NCBI GenBank assembly: GCA_934515035.1
Contig: CAKSXP010000007.1
Span: forward strand, 1 to 19,138
Direction of reading: 5' to 3'
Source: an uncultured Oscillospiraceae bacterium
Lineage (GTDB): Bacteria; Bacillota; Clostridia; Oscillospirales; Oscillospiraceae
Length of the DNA stretch: 19,138 nt
Shown: piece by piece, positions 1-7,341 of the stretch
Layout of the letters: every line of letters begins with the position of its first letter
Position numbering within the stretch: the stretch's first letter is position 1
Program-made: the position numbers and the translations under genes
Notes under the pieces: generated by a model
Told to the model about the DNA's origin: nothing
The model's input: the letters and a program-made list of their open reading frames with translations, nothing else
The model's database searches: none

Positions 1-19
1 CTTGTAGATTGCTCTTCAT
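1..19 (-). CDS. Probable start of a downstream gene (partial)
   Basis: An ATG on the minus strand at 17-19 opens a frame (MKSNLQ...) that runs off the left edge. A strong Shine-Dalgarno sequence, GGAAGGAG, lies about 12 bases upstream. That spacing is a little long but acceptable. Only six codons are visible, so no product can be named. It would be the gene after the flavoenzyme operon, or its continuation. The AT-rich spacer and a possible promoter in front of it suggest it may have its own transcript. Confidence 0.4.
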
Positions 20-100
20 TTTTTGCTGTTTCTCCTTCCGAAATTAGGGTTTGTGCGTTCTGCTATGTTTTTTCGTCAATTTTCCATTGACTTTGTAAAA

Positions 101-129
101 ATTTTAGCACATAGCATAGATATTTAGAA
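101..129 (-). promoter_or_regulatory. Possible extended -10 promoter in the 1-159 spacer
   Basis: On the minus strand an extended -10 element TGCTAAAAT is read at 109-101. A weak -35 (TTCTAA, 3 of 6 consensus bases) lies at 129-124 with a 17-base spacer. It would drive the gene starting at position 19 with a leader of about 75 bases. The spacer is much more AT-rich than the flanking genes. It also contains nested inverted repeats, TGCTATGT/ACATAGCA (61-68, 109-116) and GTCAAT/ATTGAC (75-80, 86-91). No U-tract terminator was found for the gene ending at 160. Confidence 0.35.
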
Positions 130-159
130 ATTCAATTTACAGCTCCAGTTATATAAAAA

Positions 160-1602
160 TTAAATAGCTCCCGCGGCGTCCTCTCCCGCGAGATAACCGC
201 TCGTCATGGCCCAGCTCATCCCGGCTCCGCCCGGGCCGTAAAACTCGCTGACCCAGCCGGAGACATGGTCGCCGGTCACATACATGTTCCCGATCGCTTC
301 GCCCTCGGGCGTGACAGCCTGAAAGCTGCGGTTGACCGAGATGCCGCCCTGCGTGCTGTCCATGTCGCGGATGCAGTAGAGCACATAGTAGGGGCCGCCG
401 CCGATAGCCATCAGGTGCTGTGCGGGCTTGAGCAGGTGCTCGTCATATCCGGCGCGGCACGCGGCGTTATAGCGCTCTATCCCCGCGCGGAGAACGTCCT
501 CCCTGCATCCGATAAACTCTGCCGCGCCCCCGAGCGTATCCGTGATGCACAGCCAGCCGCGCTTTATCTCACTTGCGAACCGCCCGGCGAACTCTTCGGC
601 GCCGTAGGGGGGATCGCCCGCGTGCGCGTCGCTCCAGATCCTTTCGATGCCCTCTTTGTCATATATCTCATAGAGCACCTTTCCGGGGGAGCGGTTCGTC
701 AGCTCCTGCGCATCGCGGAATTTGGACTCGTCCATGACCCGCCTGCCGTGCTTGTTGACGATATAGCTGCGCGGGTCGATGCCGACGGGGAACAGCTTTG
801 AAAAGCGCCCGCCCGCATATGTCGGCCCCAGCAGGTGTATATTCATCGAGACCTCCGTCTCCGCGCCGAGCTCCGCCGCCATCGCGATGCCGTCGCCGAC
901 GCAGGTGCGCACGCCGCCGATGCGCAGATCGTCGCCCTTGACGAAATATTTCGGCAGATACCGCGCAAGAGACTCGTGACTCCCGCCGACGCCGCCGCAG
1001 GAGAGTATCAGCCTTTTGGAGTTGAAAACAAGGTTTTTCCCCTCGGCGTCCGAGCGTGCAGCAACGCCGCTGACGTTTCCCTCGGCGTCGGTAAGAAGCT
1101 TGACGGCTCTGGCCTGCATGAAGAAACGGACCTTCCCGCTCCGGCGGCATTGCTCGATCAGCTTGTCGCAGATGACCGCGCCGAGACGCGCCGCGCCGGT
1201 GCCGTCGTCATGCAGCTCGACATTGCGGGAGCAGTCGCTTTTGAACGGTCCCGCGTTTGCGGGCACCGGCTCCCACTCGATGCCGCGGCCCTCGAGCCAG
1301 CGCGCTATCGTCTTTGTGTTATAGAGGTAGCGCTTTATGATCTCGGGGTTCCCGGTGTTGTGCAGGGTGTCCATCGTGTTCCTGTAAAGCTTTTCGGCGT
1401 TTGCGTCCGTGCTGTAGTCGCCGTAATCGGAAAAATCGGAGGATATGAACGTCCGCGCGAGTCTGCCGTTGCCGCCGAGTATCTTCCCGGCTTCTATCAC
1501 GGCGATGCTGCCGTCCGTTATCTCCGAGGCGTGCGCCGCCGCGCACAGCCCGGATATTCCGCCGCCGACTACCACAATATCAAAGGAATATGCTTCGTTC
1601 AT
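160..1602 (-). CDS. FAD-dependent oxidoreductase, fumarate reductase flavoprotein-like
   Basis: A 480-residue soluble flavoprotein of the FAD_binding_2 family, which includes fumarate reductase, urocanate reductase and ketosteroid dehydrogenases. The N-terminal dinucleotide fold has GGGISG at residues 13-18, followed by the acidic EAGK and the GGNG motif that contacts FAD. The C-terminal FAD lid ends with GGISVN, YVTGD and GPGGAGMSWAMTSG. The segment GRRVMDESKFRD is placed where fumarate reductases carry a catalytic Arg in a (T)RD motif, so Arg-Asp here could be the proton-delivery residue; this is inferred. Unlike the first gene of the operon it has no ferredoxin domain, so its electrons must come from a partner or reduced flavin. 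SD AAGGAG lies 8 bases before the ATG. It is the last clear gene of the four-gene operon. The exact substrate cannot be read from sequence; reduction (or dehydrogenation) of a C=C bond conjugated to a carbonyl is the family-level expectation. Confidence 0.88.
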   Translation of the reverse strand: MNEAYSFDIVVVGGGISGLCAAAHASEITDGSIAVIEAGKILGGNGRLARTFISSDFSDYGDYSTDANAEKLYRNTMDTLHNTGNPEIIKRYLYNTKTIARWLEGRGIEWEPVPANAGPFKSDCSRNVELHDDGTGAARLGAVICDKLIEQCRRSGKVRFFMQARAVKLLTDAEGNVSGVAARSDAEGKNLVFNSKRLILSCGGVGGSHESLARYLPKYFVKGDDLRIGGVRTCVGDGIAMAAELGAETEVSMNIHLLGPTYAGGRFSKLFPVGIDPRSYIVNKHGRRVMDESKFRDAQELTNRSPGKVLYEIYDKEGIERIWSDAHAGDPPYGAEEFAGRFASEIKRGWLCITDTLGGAAEFIGCREDVLRAGIERYNAACRAGYDEHLLKPAQHLMAIGGGPYYVLYCIRDMDSTQGGISVNRSFQAVTPEGEAIGNMYVTGDHVSGWVSEFYGPGGAGMSWAMTSGYLAGEDAAGAI

Positions 1603-1618
1603 AGTTCTTGCTCCTTTT

Positions 1619-1654
1619 CGGCCGGTCAGAAGCGGGAGAACATCTGACCGGCCG
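1619..1654 (-). promoter_or_regulatory. Strong stem-loop directly before the ribosome binding site of the distal flavoprotein gene
   Basis: A perfect 12-bp inverted repeat: CGGCCGGTCAGA (1619-1630) and TCTGACCGGCCG (1643-1654), with a 12-base loop. On the minus-strand transcript it ends only four bases before the GGAG of the gene starting at 1602. No U-tract follows, so it is not a standard terminator. It may set transcript stability or processing, or tune translation of the last gene. A second, smaller repeat (CCGGA 1673-1677 / TCCGG 1683-1687) lies between it and the stop codon of the preceding gene. Confidence 0.65.
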
Positions 1655-1699
1655 GGACTTTGATCGTTCAGACCGGATATGCTCCGGCCACGCTATGAT

Positions 1700-3649
1700 T
1701 TATATGTCCAGCGCGCTGAAGTATGCGCTTCTGGAGGCCTCGCGCACGGTGGCGGGAGTGATGCAGTCGCCAAGAGGAATGACGTCCGGCGCGCAGAGGC
1801 GCAGCTGCTCGAACACCTCAAAGCGGGACTCGCGGCCGGAGGCAAGGACCACGCTGTCGCAGGGCAGGAACAGCTCCTCGCCGTCCTTCTTCACATACAC
1901 GCCCTCCTCCGTTATCTTCGTGCAGGGCGCTCCGGTCAGGGTCTGAACGCCGTATTTATAAAGATAGAAGTCGAGCGTCTGGTCGCGCTCCTTGTCCGGG
2001 TGCAGAACGGGGTTGCGGCCCGCGATGGTGACGGACTCCTTACCGATGTGCCTGAAGAAAAGCGCGCTCTCGCAGCCGTTGAGGTTGCCGCCGACTATAA
2101 CGATGTGCTCGCCGAGCTTTTCGGGCGCGGCATGAGCCTGCTCCGTCGTGAACACGTTCGCGCCCGTCACTCCCTCGATGGCGGGGATGCGGGTGCGGGA
2201 ACCGCTGGCAACGAAGATGACGTCGGGCTCGACCTGCTTCATGAGCTCCGGAGTGACCTCCGTGTTCAGGCAGACCCTGACATCTGACTTGCCGAGCTGA
2301 GTTATGAGATAGGTCTCATAATTGTGCAGGCGGCGTTTTATGTGGTTTCCGTTGGTGATCTTGAGCAGACCGCCCAGCTCGCCGGTCATTTCATAGAGGG
2401 TGACGTCATGGCCGCGCTGGGAGGCCGTTATCGCCGCCTGCATACCGGCCGGGCCGCCGCCGACGACAACGACCTTTTTCCTGACGGGAGCCTGCGGCAC
2501 CTGCTCCGGAACGCGGGCCTCGCGGCCGAAGCGCGGGTTTATGTCGCAGCCGATCATATGGGTGTGGTGCATGGCGTCAAGGCAGTGATAGCAGCCGATG
2601 CAGGTGCGGATATCCTCGTCCTGACCGCGCCGGGCCTTGTTGGGCAGCTCGGGATCCGCCATCAGCGGACGGCACATCGCAACGAAGTCCGCCTTTCCGG
2701 AGGCGATGACTTCCTCGGCAAAGGCCGCGTCATAGATCTGGCCGACGACGGCGACGGGGATGTTGATGCGTTCTCTGAGCGGGGCCGCGGCGGCAAGATT
2801 GCAGCCGGGATCATCAAGGTAGGACGGGAACATGTGGTTGGGCTTGGGCGTGCCGTCGTTCGTGGAGCGGTCCTCGCCGCCGGAGGAAACATGGATGATG
2901 TCCACCAGACCCTCAAGCGCATTGCACAGGGCGACCTGTTCCTCAAAGCCCCTGGGATCTGCCTCGGGCTCGATGCCGCTCACGCGGTATTCGATTATCA
3001 TGTCGTCCCCTGCGGCCTCGCGGCAGGCCTTACAGAGCTCCACGGAGAAACGCATGCGGTTCTCAAGGCTTCCGCCGTATTCGTCCGTGCGGTGGTTGGT
3101 CTCCTCGAGGAAGAACTGCATCGGCAGCCAGCCGTGCGCGCCGTGGATCGTTACCATCGTAAAGCCGCAGGTGCGCATTTTTGCAACGCACTCGGCGTAC
3201 ATGCCGATGACCTGCTGTATCTTCTCCTTCGTCATCTCGTGGACGACCTTTCCGTCATGCCCGATGAAGCCGTCCGGCCCGTAGCAGACGCCCTTGTGCC
3301 CATGAGTGTAAACGCCGCCGTAGTTGAGCTCGATGCTGGGCTGGCAGCCGTGCTGCCGGATGGCATGGGCAAACTCGGTCAGCGCGGCGGTGCCGTTGAG
3401 CCCGCGTATCTTGAAATAGAGTCCGAAGCCGTCGCTGTCCTCTTCTCCGACGTTCACCTCGGTGTGTCCGACGCAGATGGTCGCGGCTCCGCCCTTTGCA
3501 ATGTCCTCAAAGGCTTTGAGCGCATAGTCGAATATATAGTTGTCCTGCGAAAAGCCCCAGGCGCCGAGGGGCGCGCCGATTATGCGGTTTTTCAAAAGGA
3601 CGCTGCGTATCCTTACGGGTGTGAAAAGATTCTGATATTTGGGTTCCAT
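1700..3649 (-). CDS. Old-yellow-enzyme family NADH:flavin oxidoreductase / enoate reductase (2,4-dienoyl-CoA reductase type)
   Basis: A 649-residue three-domain flavoenzyme. Residues 1 to about 345 form an FMN-binding TIM barrel, with HGAHGWLPMQFF (169-180) and RTDEYGGS (187-194) as active-site signatures. A 4Fe-4S cluster site follows: C350, C353, C356, C368. The C-terminal half is an FAD/NAD(P) domain with GGGPAG at 397-402 and a second nucleotide fold at IVIVGGNLNG. Relatives include E. coli FadH, BaiCD/BaiH of bile-acid 7-dehydroxylation and clostridial enoate reductases, all of which reduce C=C bonds next to a carbonyl. Two departures are visible: Trp174 stands where classical members have the proton-donor Tyr, and the third cluster Cys is one residue closer than in FadH-like proteins as I recall them. 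AGGAGG lies 6 bases before the ATG. The family is clear; the substrate is unknown, and steroid, bile acid, enoate or plant aromatic are all possible. Confidence 0.92.
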   Translation of the reverse strand: MEPKYQNLFTPVRIRSVLLKNRIIGAPLGAWGFSQDNYIFDYALKAFEDIAKGGAATICVGHTEVNVGEEDSDGFGLYFKIRGLNGTAALTEFAHAIRQHGCQPSIELNYGGVYTHGHKGVCYGPDGFIGHDGKVVHEMTKEKIQQVIGMYAECVAKMRTCGFTMVTIHGAHGWLPMQFFLEETNHRTDEYGGSLENRMRFSVELCKACREAAGDDMIIEYRVSGIEPEADPRGFEEQVALCNALEGLVDIIHVSSGGEDRSTNDGTPKPNHMFPSYLDDPGCNLAAAAPLRERINIPVAVVGQIYDAAFAEEVIASGKADFVAMCRPLMADPELPNKARRGQDEDIRTCIGCYHCLDAMHHTHMIGCDINPRFGREARVPEQVPQAPVRKKVVVVGGGPAGMQAAITASQRGHDVTLYEMTGELGGLLKITNGNHIKRRLHNYETYLITQLGKSDVRVCLNTEVTPELMKQVEPDVIFVASGSRTRIPAIEGVTGANVFTTEQAHAAPEKLGEHIVIVGGNLNGCESALFFRHIGKESVTIAGRNPVLHPDKERDQTLDFYLYKYGVQTLTGAPCTKITEEGVYVKKDGEELFLPCDSVVLASGRESRFEVFEQLRLCAPDVIPLGDCITPATVREASRSAYFSALDI

Positions 3650-3675
3650 TGTTTCCTCCTGATTATTTTACCGGA

Positions 3676-3715
3676 ATGCCGGGGGACGCCTTCCGGCATC
3701 TCCCGGCCCCGATTT
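3676..3715. repeat. GC-rich stem-loop between solute-binding protein and enoate reductase genes
   Basis: The short spacer holds overlapping inverted repeats that cannot form together: ATGCCGG (3676-3682) with CCGGCAT (3693-3699), and GCCGGG (3678-3683) with CCCGGC (3702-3707). The run of six T at 3713-3718 lies on the plus-strand side. On the coding (minus) transcript no U-tract follows the stem. It therefore looks like a 3' stabiliser or a partial barrier after the binding-protein gene, not a full terminator of the operon. Confidence 0.5.
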
Positions 3716-3721
3716 TTTCCG

Positions 3722-5410
3722 TTATCTTGCAAGGTATCTCTCGTAGGCGGCCTGTTTGGCTGCCAGAAGCTCCTCAACGCCGAAGCTGTTTATCTTTTCG
3801 ATAAAGTCGCTGTATTCGCTCTCAAAATCGCCTCCGCCGAAAACGAGCCGTCCCATCGTCTCGTTGACGAGAGTGCAGATGTCGCTCTCGATCGTCGAAA
3901 CTCTCGCGCTCTCCTCGCCGGTGAGGCTGCCGTAATACTTGTGGCTGGCGTTTCTGTTCGCGCTCCAGATCTCGACCGCGTCAAGCTGCGCCTGGCTGTC
4001 GAGAGAGGCGAGCTTGCTCTCCACGCTGACGCGCGTCGGGCCGATGCAGACATTGACGTTCAGCGCGGTGGACTGGCTGAGGCCGTCGGGGTTGTTCAGA
4101 ACGAGGTCGGTGAACTCGTGGGAGCCGTCCGCTCCGTAATTGAAGGTAACGCCCTCTGCGCCGAAGCTGACGTATTCGGAGCCCTTTTCGGTGAAGAAAT
4201 AGTTCATATAGGACACCGCGAGTCCGGGATCGTCGCAGCCGGTGGTCACCGAGTAGTCGAACATGGCCTCGCCGCCGGAGGAACGGAGCTTGAACACTCC
4301 GTCGGGATTCCATTCCTCGCTCATCAGCTCGGGCACGGCGACCATATTGAAGTCGGGGTTCTGAGCCTGAGCCTTCAGGGAGTCGGCGAGATAGTTCGTT
4401 CCGCCGCCGACGGCGAAAGCGACCTCGTCGTTAAGGATGTTGCCCTGTATCTCTCTTGCGTTGTTGACGGAAAGGCACGCATCGGTGAGCAGCCCCTCCT
4501 CATACCATGTGCGCAGCATCTGAACATAGGCCTTCCACTGGGGAAGCGTTGCGGAGAGCTGGACCTCTCCCGCGTCGTTGACCTGATAGTTCAGCTCGCC
4601 GGGGGTCCTGTCAACGCAGACGTCATAGCCGCCGCTGAAGGAATCATAGGTCCCCGCAAGGGTCCATGCTCCCATCCAGGTGTTCTTTGTGTTGAACTCG
4701 GTCTTGATGGCGGTGAGCGCGTCGTGCAGCTCGTCATAGGTCGTCGGGACCTCCATGCCGACCGCGTCGAGCATATCCTTGCGTATCGTGGAGCCCTCGA
4801 GCGTCACGCCCGCAGGGGACATGCCGTACATTCCGATAACGTTGCCGGAATCGGACTTTGTGGCTTTATAGAACTCGGGATATTCCTGGCACAGCGCCCA
4901 GTAATCCGGTGCGTACTCAGGCAGAAGGGGATCGATGTTCACGCAGACCTCTTCCTCGACCAGCGCGTCGATGCCGCCGGGGTAGAAGAACGACGCCAGC
5001 GCTATTATGTCGGGATATTCCGCGCTCGCTATCATGATGTTCATCATCTGGATATACTGGTCCATCTCGTAAGCCACATAGTTGACGTACACGCCGGTGT
5101 TTTCAACTACCTGCTTTGTGGCCTCGTTTCCGTTCCAGAGCTTGTCGGACATCGCCGCGATAACGTCGCCGCTGCCGCCGTACCACAGCTCCAGCTCAGC
5201 GGTCTCCTCGCTGAGGGGATAGGTGACGCCTTCGGGCTCATCCGCGGGCGCGTCCGGTCCGGTACCGGGTCCCTCCGCGGGCCCGGCGGGAGCTTCCGCC
5301 GCGGGTCCCTCCGTGGGCTTATCCGACGGCTTATCCGCAGTGTTTCCGCAGCCGGCCGCGAATGACAGCAGCATCACGAGCGCGGTCAGCAGTGCCAGAG
5401 TCTTTTTCAT
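3722..5410 (-). CDS. Extracellular solute-binding lipoprotein (ABC-type, family 1-like)
   Basis: A 562-residue exported lipoprotein. The start at 5410 is preferred over the longer open frame because GGAGG lies just upstream and the sequence then begins with a proper signal peptide: MKKT, a hydrophobic core, and AAGC with lipid-accepting Cys21. A linker of about 40 residues rich in Pro, Gly, Ala, Asp and Glu follows. The mature part resembles the large clostridial solute-binding proteins of the LplA/YtcQ kind, with segments such as YPDIIAL, YGMSP, RKDMLDAVG and a Trp/Tyr-rich cleft. It would capture a ligand outside the membrane for uptake or sensing. No permease or ATPase gene is adjacent within the window, unless the gene starting at 19 is one. 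It sits 40 bases after the ferredoxin-flavoprotein gene and before the enoate reductase gene. The ligand, possibly the substrate of the flavoenzymes or a conjugate of it, is not readable. Confidence 0.88.
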   Translation of the reverse strand: MKKTLALLTALVMLLSFAAGCGNTADKPSDKPTEGPAAEAPAGPAEGPGTGPDAPADEPEGVTYPLSEETAELELWYGGSGDVIAAMSDKLWNGNEATKQVVENTGVYVNYVAYEMDQYIQMMNIMIASAEYPDIIALASFFYPGGIDALVEEEVCVNIDPLLPEYAPDYWALCQEYPEFYKATKSDSGNVIGMYGMSPAGVTLEGSTIRKDMLDAVGMEVPTTYDELHDALTAIKTEFNTKNTWMGAWTLAGTYDSFSGGYDVCVDRTPGELNYQVNDAGEVQLSATLPQWKAYVQMLRTWYEEGLLTDACLSVNNAREIQGNILNDEVAFAVGGGTNYLADSLKAQAQNPDFNMVAVPELMSEEWNPDGVFKLRSSGGEAMFDYSVTTGCDDPGLAVSYMNYFFTEKGSEYVSFGAEGVTFNYGADGSHEFTDLVLNNPDGLSQSTALNVNVCIGPTRVSVESKLASLDSQAQLDAVEIWSANRNASHKYYGSLTGEESARVSTIESDICTLVNETMGRLVFGGGDFESEYSDFIEKINSFGVEELLAAKQAAYERYLAR

Positions 5411-5433
5411 TGCTTTTCCTCCTTCTATTTTTT

Positions 5434-5448
5434 CTCTGCCCCGCAGAG
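5434..5448 (-). repeat. Small stem-loop between the first two operon genes
   Basis: CTCTGC (5434-5439) and GCAGAG (5443-5448) form a 6-bp stem with a 3-base loop. It sits between the stop of the ferredoxin-flavoprotein gene and the SD of the binding-protein gene. On the minus strand it is followed by A-rich sequence, so it is not a terminator. It may be an RNA processing or stability element that allows high expression of the binding protein. Confidence 0.3.
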
Positions 5449-5450
5449 TG

Positions 5451-7133
5451 TTATTGCGCAAGAAATTCGATCGCGTTCTCCGCGCAGAGATAACCGCTCG
5501 CCATGGCCCAGGCACAGTCGCCGAACTTGTTCATGAAGTCCTGCGTCACAAGCCCGCGGCAGCAGTCTCCCGCGACGAACAGGCTCTCTATGGAGCTTCC
5601 GTCTGCGCGGACGGCGTTCAGGTTCGTGTCGTTGAGTATGCCGCCCATCGTCGTTTCGTTGAATCGGGAGAGATAGCAGGCATAGAACGGGGCCTTCACA
5701 AGCGGGACGAGCTGGGAGCGGTCCTTGCCGAAGTCGGCGTCCTCGCCCTTTTCACAGAAGGCGTTGTATCTGTTCATCTCGTCCATGAACTCCCCGGCGG
5801 GAACTCCGATAAGCTCTGCCAGTTCCTCGAGCGTATCGGCCTTTTTCGCCGCGAGGTCAAAGGTCGTTTCCTCCTCGAGCTGCTCGCGCCAGGATTCAAA
5901 GCCCCTGCGCACAACGGGGTCGGAAGCCGTTTCGACCAGCCTTTTTCCCATGATCTCCGCGGTGTTTGAATCCAGTATCGCCCAGCCCGCGTGGCCGGGC
6001 AGAGCCTCCATCGCGCCGAGGACCTCAACGCTCATCTTTCCCTCGTTGCGGAACCTGCGGCCCCGCAGATCGATATCCACGGTCTCCGGCTGTTCGACGA
6101 GCCGGACAACGCCGTAATGGAACGGGTGATGCGTCGGGCCGAACATCGGAACGCGGACGTTTTCCCAGTCCATGACGCCGCCGGCCCCGGCGACGAGCGC
6201 CACGCCGTCGCCCGTGTTGGAAGCGACGGTAAAACTGTGGACCTCCGCCTCCTCGAAAAAGCTGGGGCGGAGCTTATCCATAAGCTCGCGGCTGCGGGAG
6301 AAGCCTCCCGTGGCGACGATGCAGGCGCGGGTCCTTATCCCGATCTCCCCGCCGGGATCGCGCGCCGTAACTCCGCATATTTCGCCCTTTTCGTCCGTGT
6401 GCAGCTGCACGGCGGCCGTCTCGCGGAGTATCGTGACTCCCGCTCCGCGGGCAAACTCCTCCAGCTTCTTGACGGCGAAGGTGGTCTGCCAGCCGGGCCC
6501 CATCGAATGGTCGGTGCTCTTGAGATTATCGCCCACGCGGTTCGGAAATTCGATTATGTATTCGCCCGCGTCCGGCCCGTGCTCCATTTTGAACATCTCG
6601 AAATATTCCTCATATCCGCCGAGACTGAACAGGAAGTCGCACATGTCGCAGAGCGCATACTGCGCGTCGCGGATGAGCTGTGCGTCGAGCTCCGGACTGA
6701 TGCTTATCAGTTCCTCGATAAACTTCTCGCGTCCGTCGGGCAGTCCGGCCTTTTCGTGCATGCTGCTGTATTTCGCGGACTTTGCAAAGCCGTGGGCAAG
6801 GGTCGTGTTGCCGCCGCATTTCGGTCCCTTTTCGAGCAGGACCACGCGGTTTTTCGAGCTTCTGGCCAGCTTCGCGGCCGCAGTCAGTCCCGCTCCGCCG
6901 CCGCCGATGACAACGACGTCGCAGTCAATGAAGATCTTTTCATGCTTCTGCGGAGCCGGGGCCCCGGTGTCTCTGATGATGCCGCTCGGACAGACCTCCG
7001 CGCATTTTCCGCATTCTATGCACTTCGACTGGTCGATCGCATAGTCTCTGCCGGCAAAGCCTATCGCGTGGACGGGACATTCATTGTAGCAGTAATGGCA
7101 GGTCGAACAGTTTTCGCCTATCACATATGGCAT
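5451..7133 (-). CDS. Ferredoxin-domain FAD-dependent oxidoreductase (fumarate/urocanate reductase-like)
   Basis: A 560-residue fusion of a bacterial-type 2x[4Fe-4S] ferredoxin domain and an FAD_binding_2 flavoprotein. The cluster ligands are C9, C12, C15, C19 (CSTCHYCYNECP) and C38, C41, C44, C48 (CIECGKCAEVCP). The FAD fold starts with GGGGAG at 77-82, then EKGPKCGGNT. The C-terminal lid is MGGILNDTNL, VAGDCC and CAWAMASGYLCAENA. The architecture implies electrons entering through the clusters and being passed to FAD for reduction of an unsaturated acid or ketone in the cytoplasm; no signal peptide is present. The region aligned with the fumarate reductase Arg loop reads GRRFRNEGKMSVEVL and lacks a clear Arg-Asp pair, so the substrate is probably not a simple C4 dicarboxylate. 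AAGGAGG lies 9 bases before the ATG. It is the promoter-proximal gene of the operon, facing the AraC gene across a 267-bp intergenic region. Confidence 0.88.
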   Translation of the reverse strand: MPYVIGENCSTCHYCYNECPVHAIGFAGRDYAIDQSKCIECGKCAEVCPSGIIRDTGAPAPQKHEKIFIDCDVVVIGGGGAGLTAAAKLARSSKNRVVLLEKGPKCGGNTTLAHGFAKSAKYSSMHEKAGLPDGREKFIEELISISPELDAQLIRDAQYALCDMCDFLFSLGGYEEYFEMFKMEHGPDAGEYIIEFPNRVGDNLKSTDHSMGPGWQTTFAVKKLEEFARGAGVTILRETAAVQLHTDEKGEICGVTARDPGGEIGIRTRACIVATGGFSRSRELMDKLRPSFFEEAEVHSFTVASNTGDGVALVAGAGGVMDWENVRVPMFGPTHHPFHYGVVRLVEQPETVDIDLRGRRFRNEGKMSVEVLGAMEALPGHAGWAILDSNTAEIMGKRLVETASDPVVRRGFESWREQLEEETTFDLAAKKADTLEELAELIGVPAGEFMDEMNRYNAFCEKGEDADFGKDRSQLVPLVKAPFYACYLSRFNETTMGGILNDTNLNAVRADGSSIESLFVAGDCCRGLVTQDFMNKFGDCAWAMASGYLCAENAIEFLAQ

Positions 7134-7173
7134 GGTGTACCCCCTCCTTACAAATATCTGTGTATGCGTTTAC

Positions 7174-7202
7174 AGGTTAACAGAGACCGTTTTCAAGGGC
7201 AA
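7174..7202 (-). promoter_or_regulatory. Weak candidate promoter for the flavoenzyme operon
   Basis: On the minus strand TTGCCC (7202-7197), a 17-base spacer and an extended -10 TGT-TAACCT (-10 at 7179-7174) sit about 40 bases upstream of the start codon. The match is poor at -10 (3 of 6). That fits a promoter that needs an activator, and the dyad at 7231-7250 lies about 70 bases upstream of the predicted start of transcription. The assignment is tentative. Confidence 0.3.
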
Positions 7203-7210
7203 TGAGCTGA

Positions 7211-7250
7211 TTTTCACCCCGTTTTCACGACTGTGCAAATTTTTGCGCAG
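7211..7250. promoter_or_regulatory. Candidate regulator-binding region: TTTTCAC repeats plus CTGTGCAAA dyad
   Basis: Two direct TTTTCAC repeats (7211-7217, 7222-7228) are followed by the imperfect palindrome CTGTGCAAATTTTTGCGCAG (7231-7250). The 13 bases CTGTGCAAATTTT recur in inverse orientation at 9734-9746, upstream of the LysR gene, again next to TTTTCAC. A further half-site CTGCGCA lies at 7271-7277. The position between the divergent operon and AraC promoters fits an operator for the LysR or AraC protein. Confidence 0.6.
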
Positions 7251-7311
7251 TCCGCTCCGCGAAACGGGACCTGCGCATTTTTTTGTGAGTGGTGCATTAT
7301 TTGCCGTTTGA

Positions 7312-7341
7312 TTGACGAAGCTCCGCATCGTGTGATATAAT
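7312..7341 (+). promoter_or_regulatory. Strong sigma-A promoter of the AraC regulator gene
   Basis: TTGACG (7312-7317), an 18-base spacer and TATAAT (7336-7341) with an extended TGA directly before it (TGATATAAT). It predicts transcription from about 7348 and a leader of about 50 bases before the ATG at 7401. The near-consensus form suggests steady expression of the regulator, in contrast to the weak divergent promoter. Confidence 0.85.

Noticed and set aside
3683..3718. Plus-strand terminator (stem followed by TTTTTT) between binding-protein and reductase genes
   Set aside because: No plus-strand gene ends here, and on the coding strand the exit side has no U-tract. It is kept only as a stem-loop of uncertain role.
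2324..5365. A 1013-codon open frame on the plus strand antisense to the enoate reductase and binding-protein genes
   Set aside because: It runs through two well-supported genes and the spacer between them, shows no recognisable domain, has an unnatural Val/Ala/Arg/Gly composition and no SD. It is a by-product of high GC content and codon bias on the other strand.
5991..7205. A 404-codon plus-strand frame antisense to the ferredoxin-flavoprotein gene
   Set aside because: The minus-strand gene has intact cluster and FAD motifs; the antisense frame has none and lacks a ribosome binding site.
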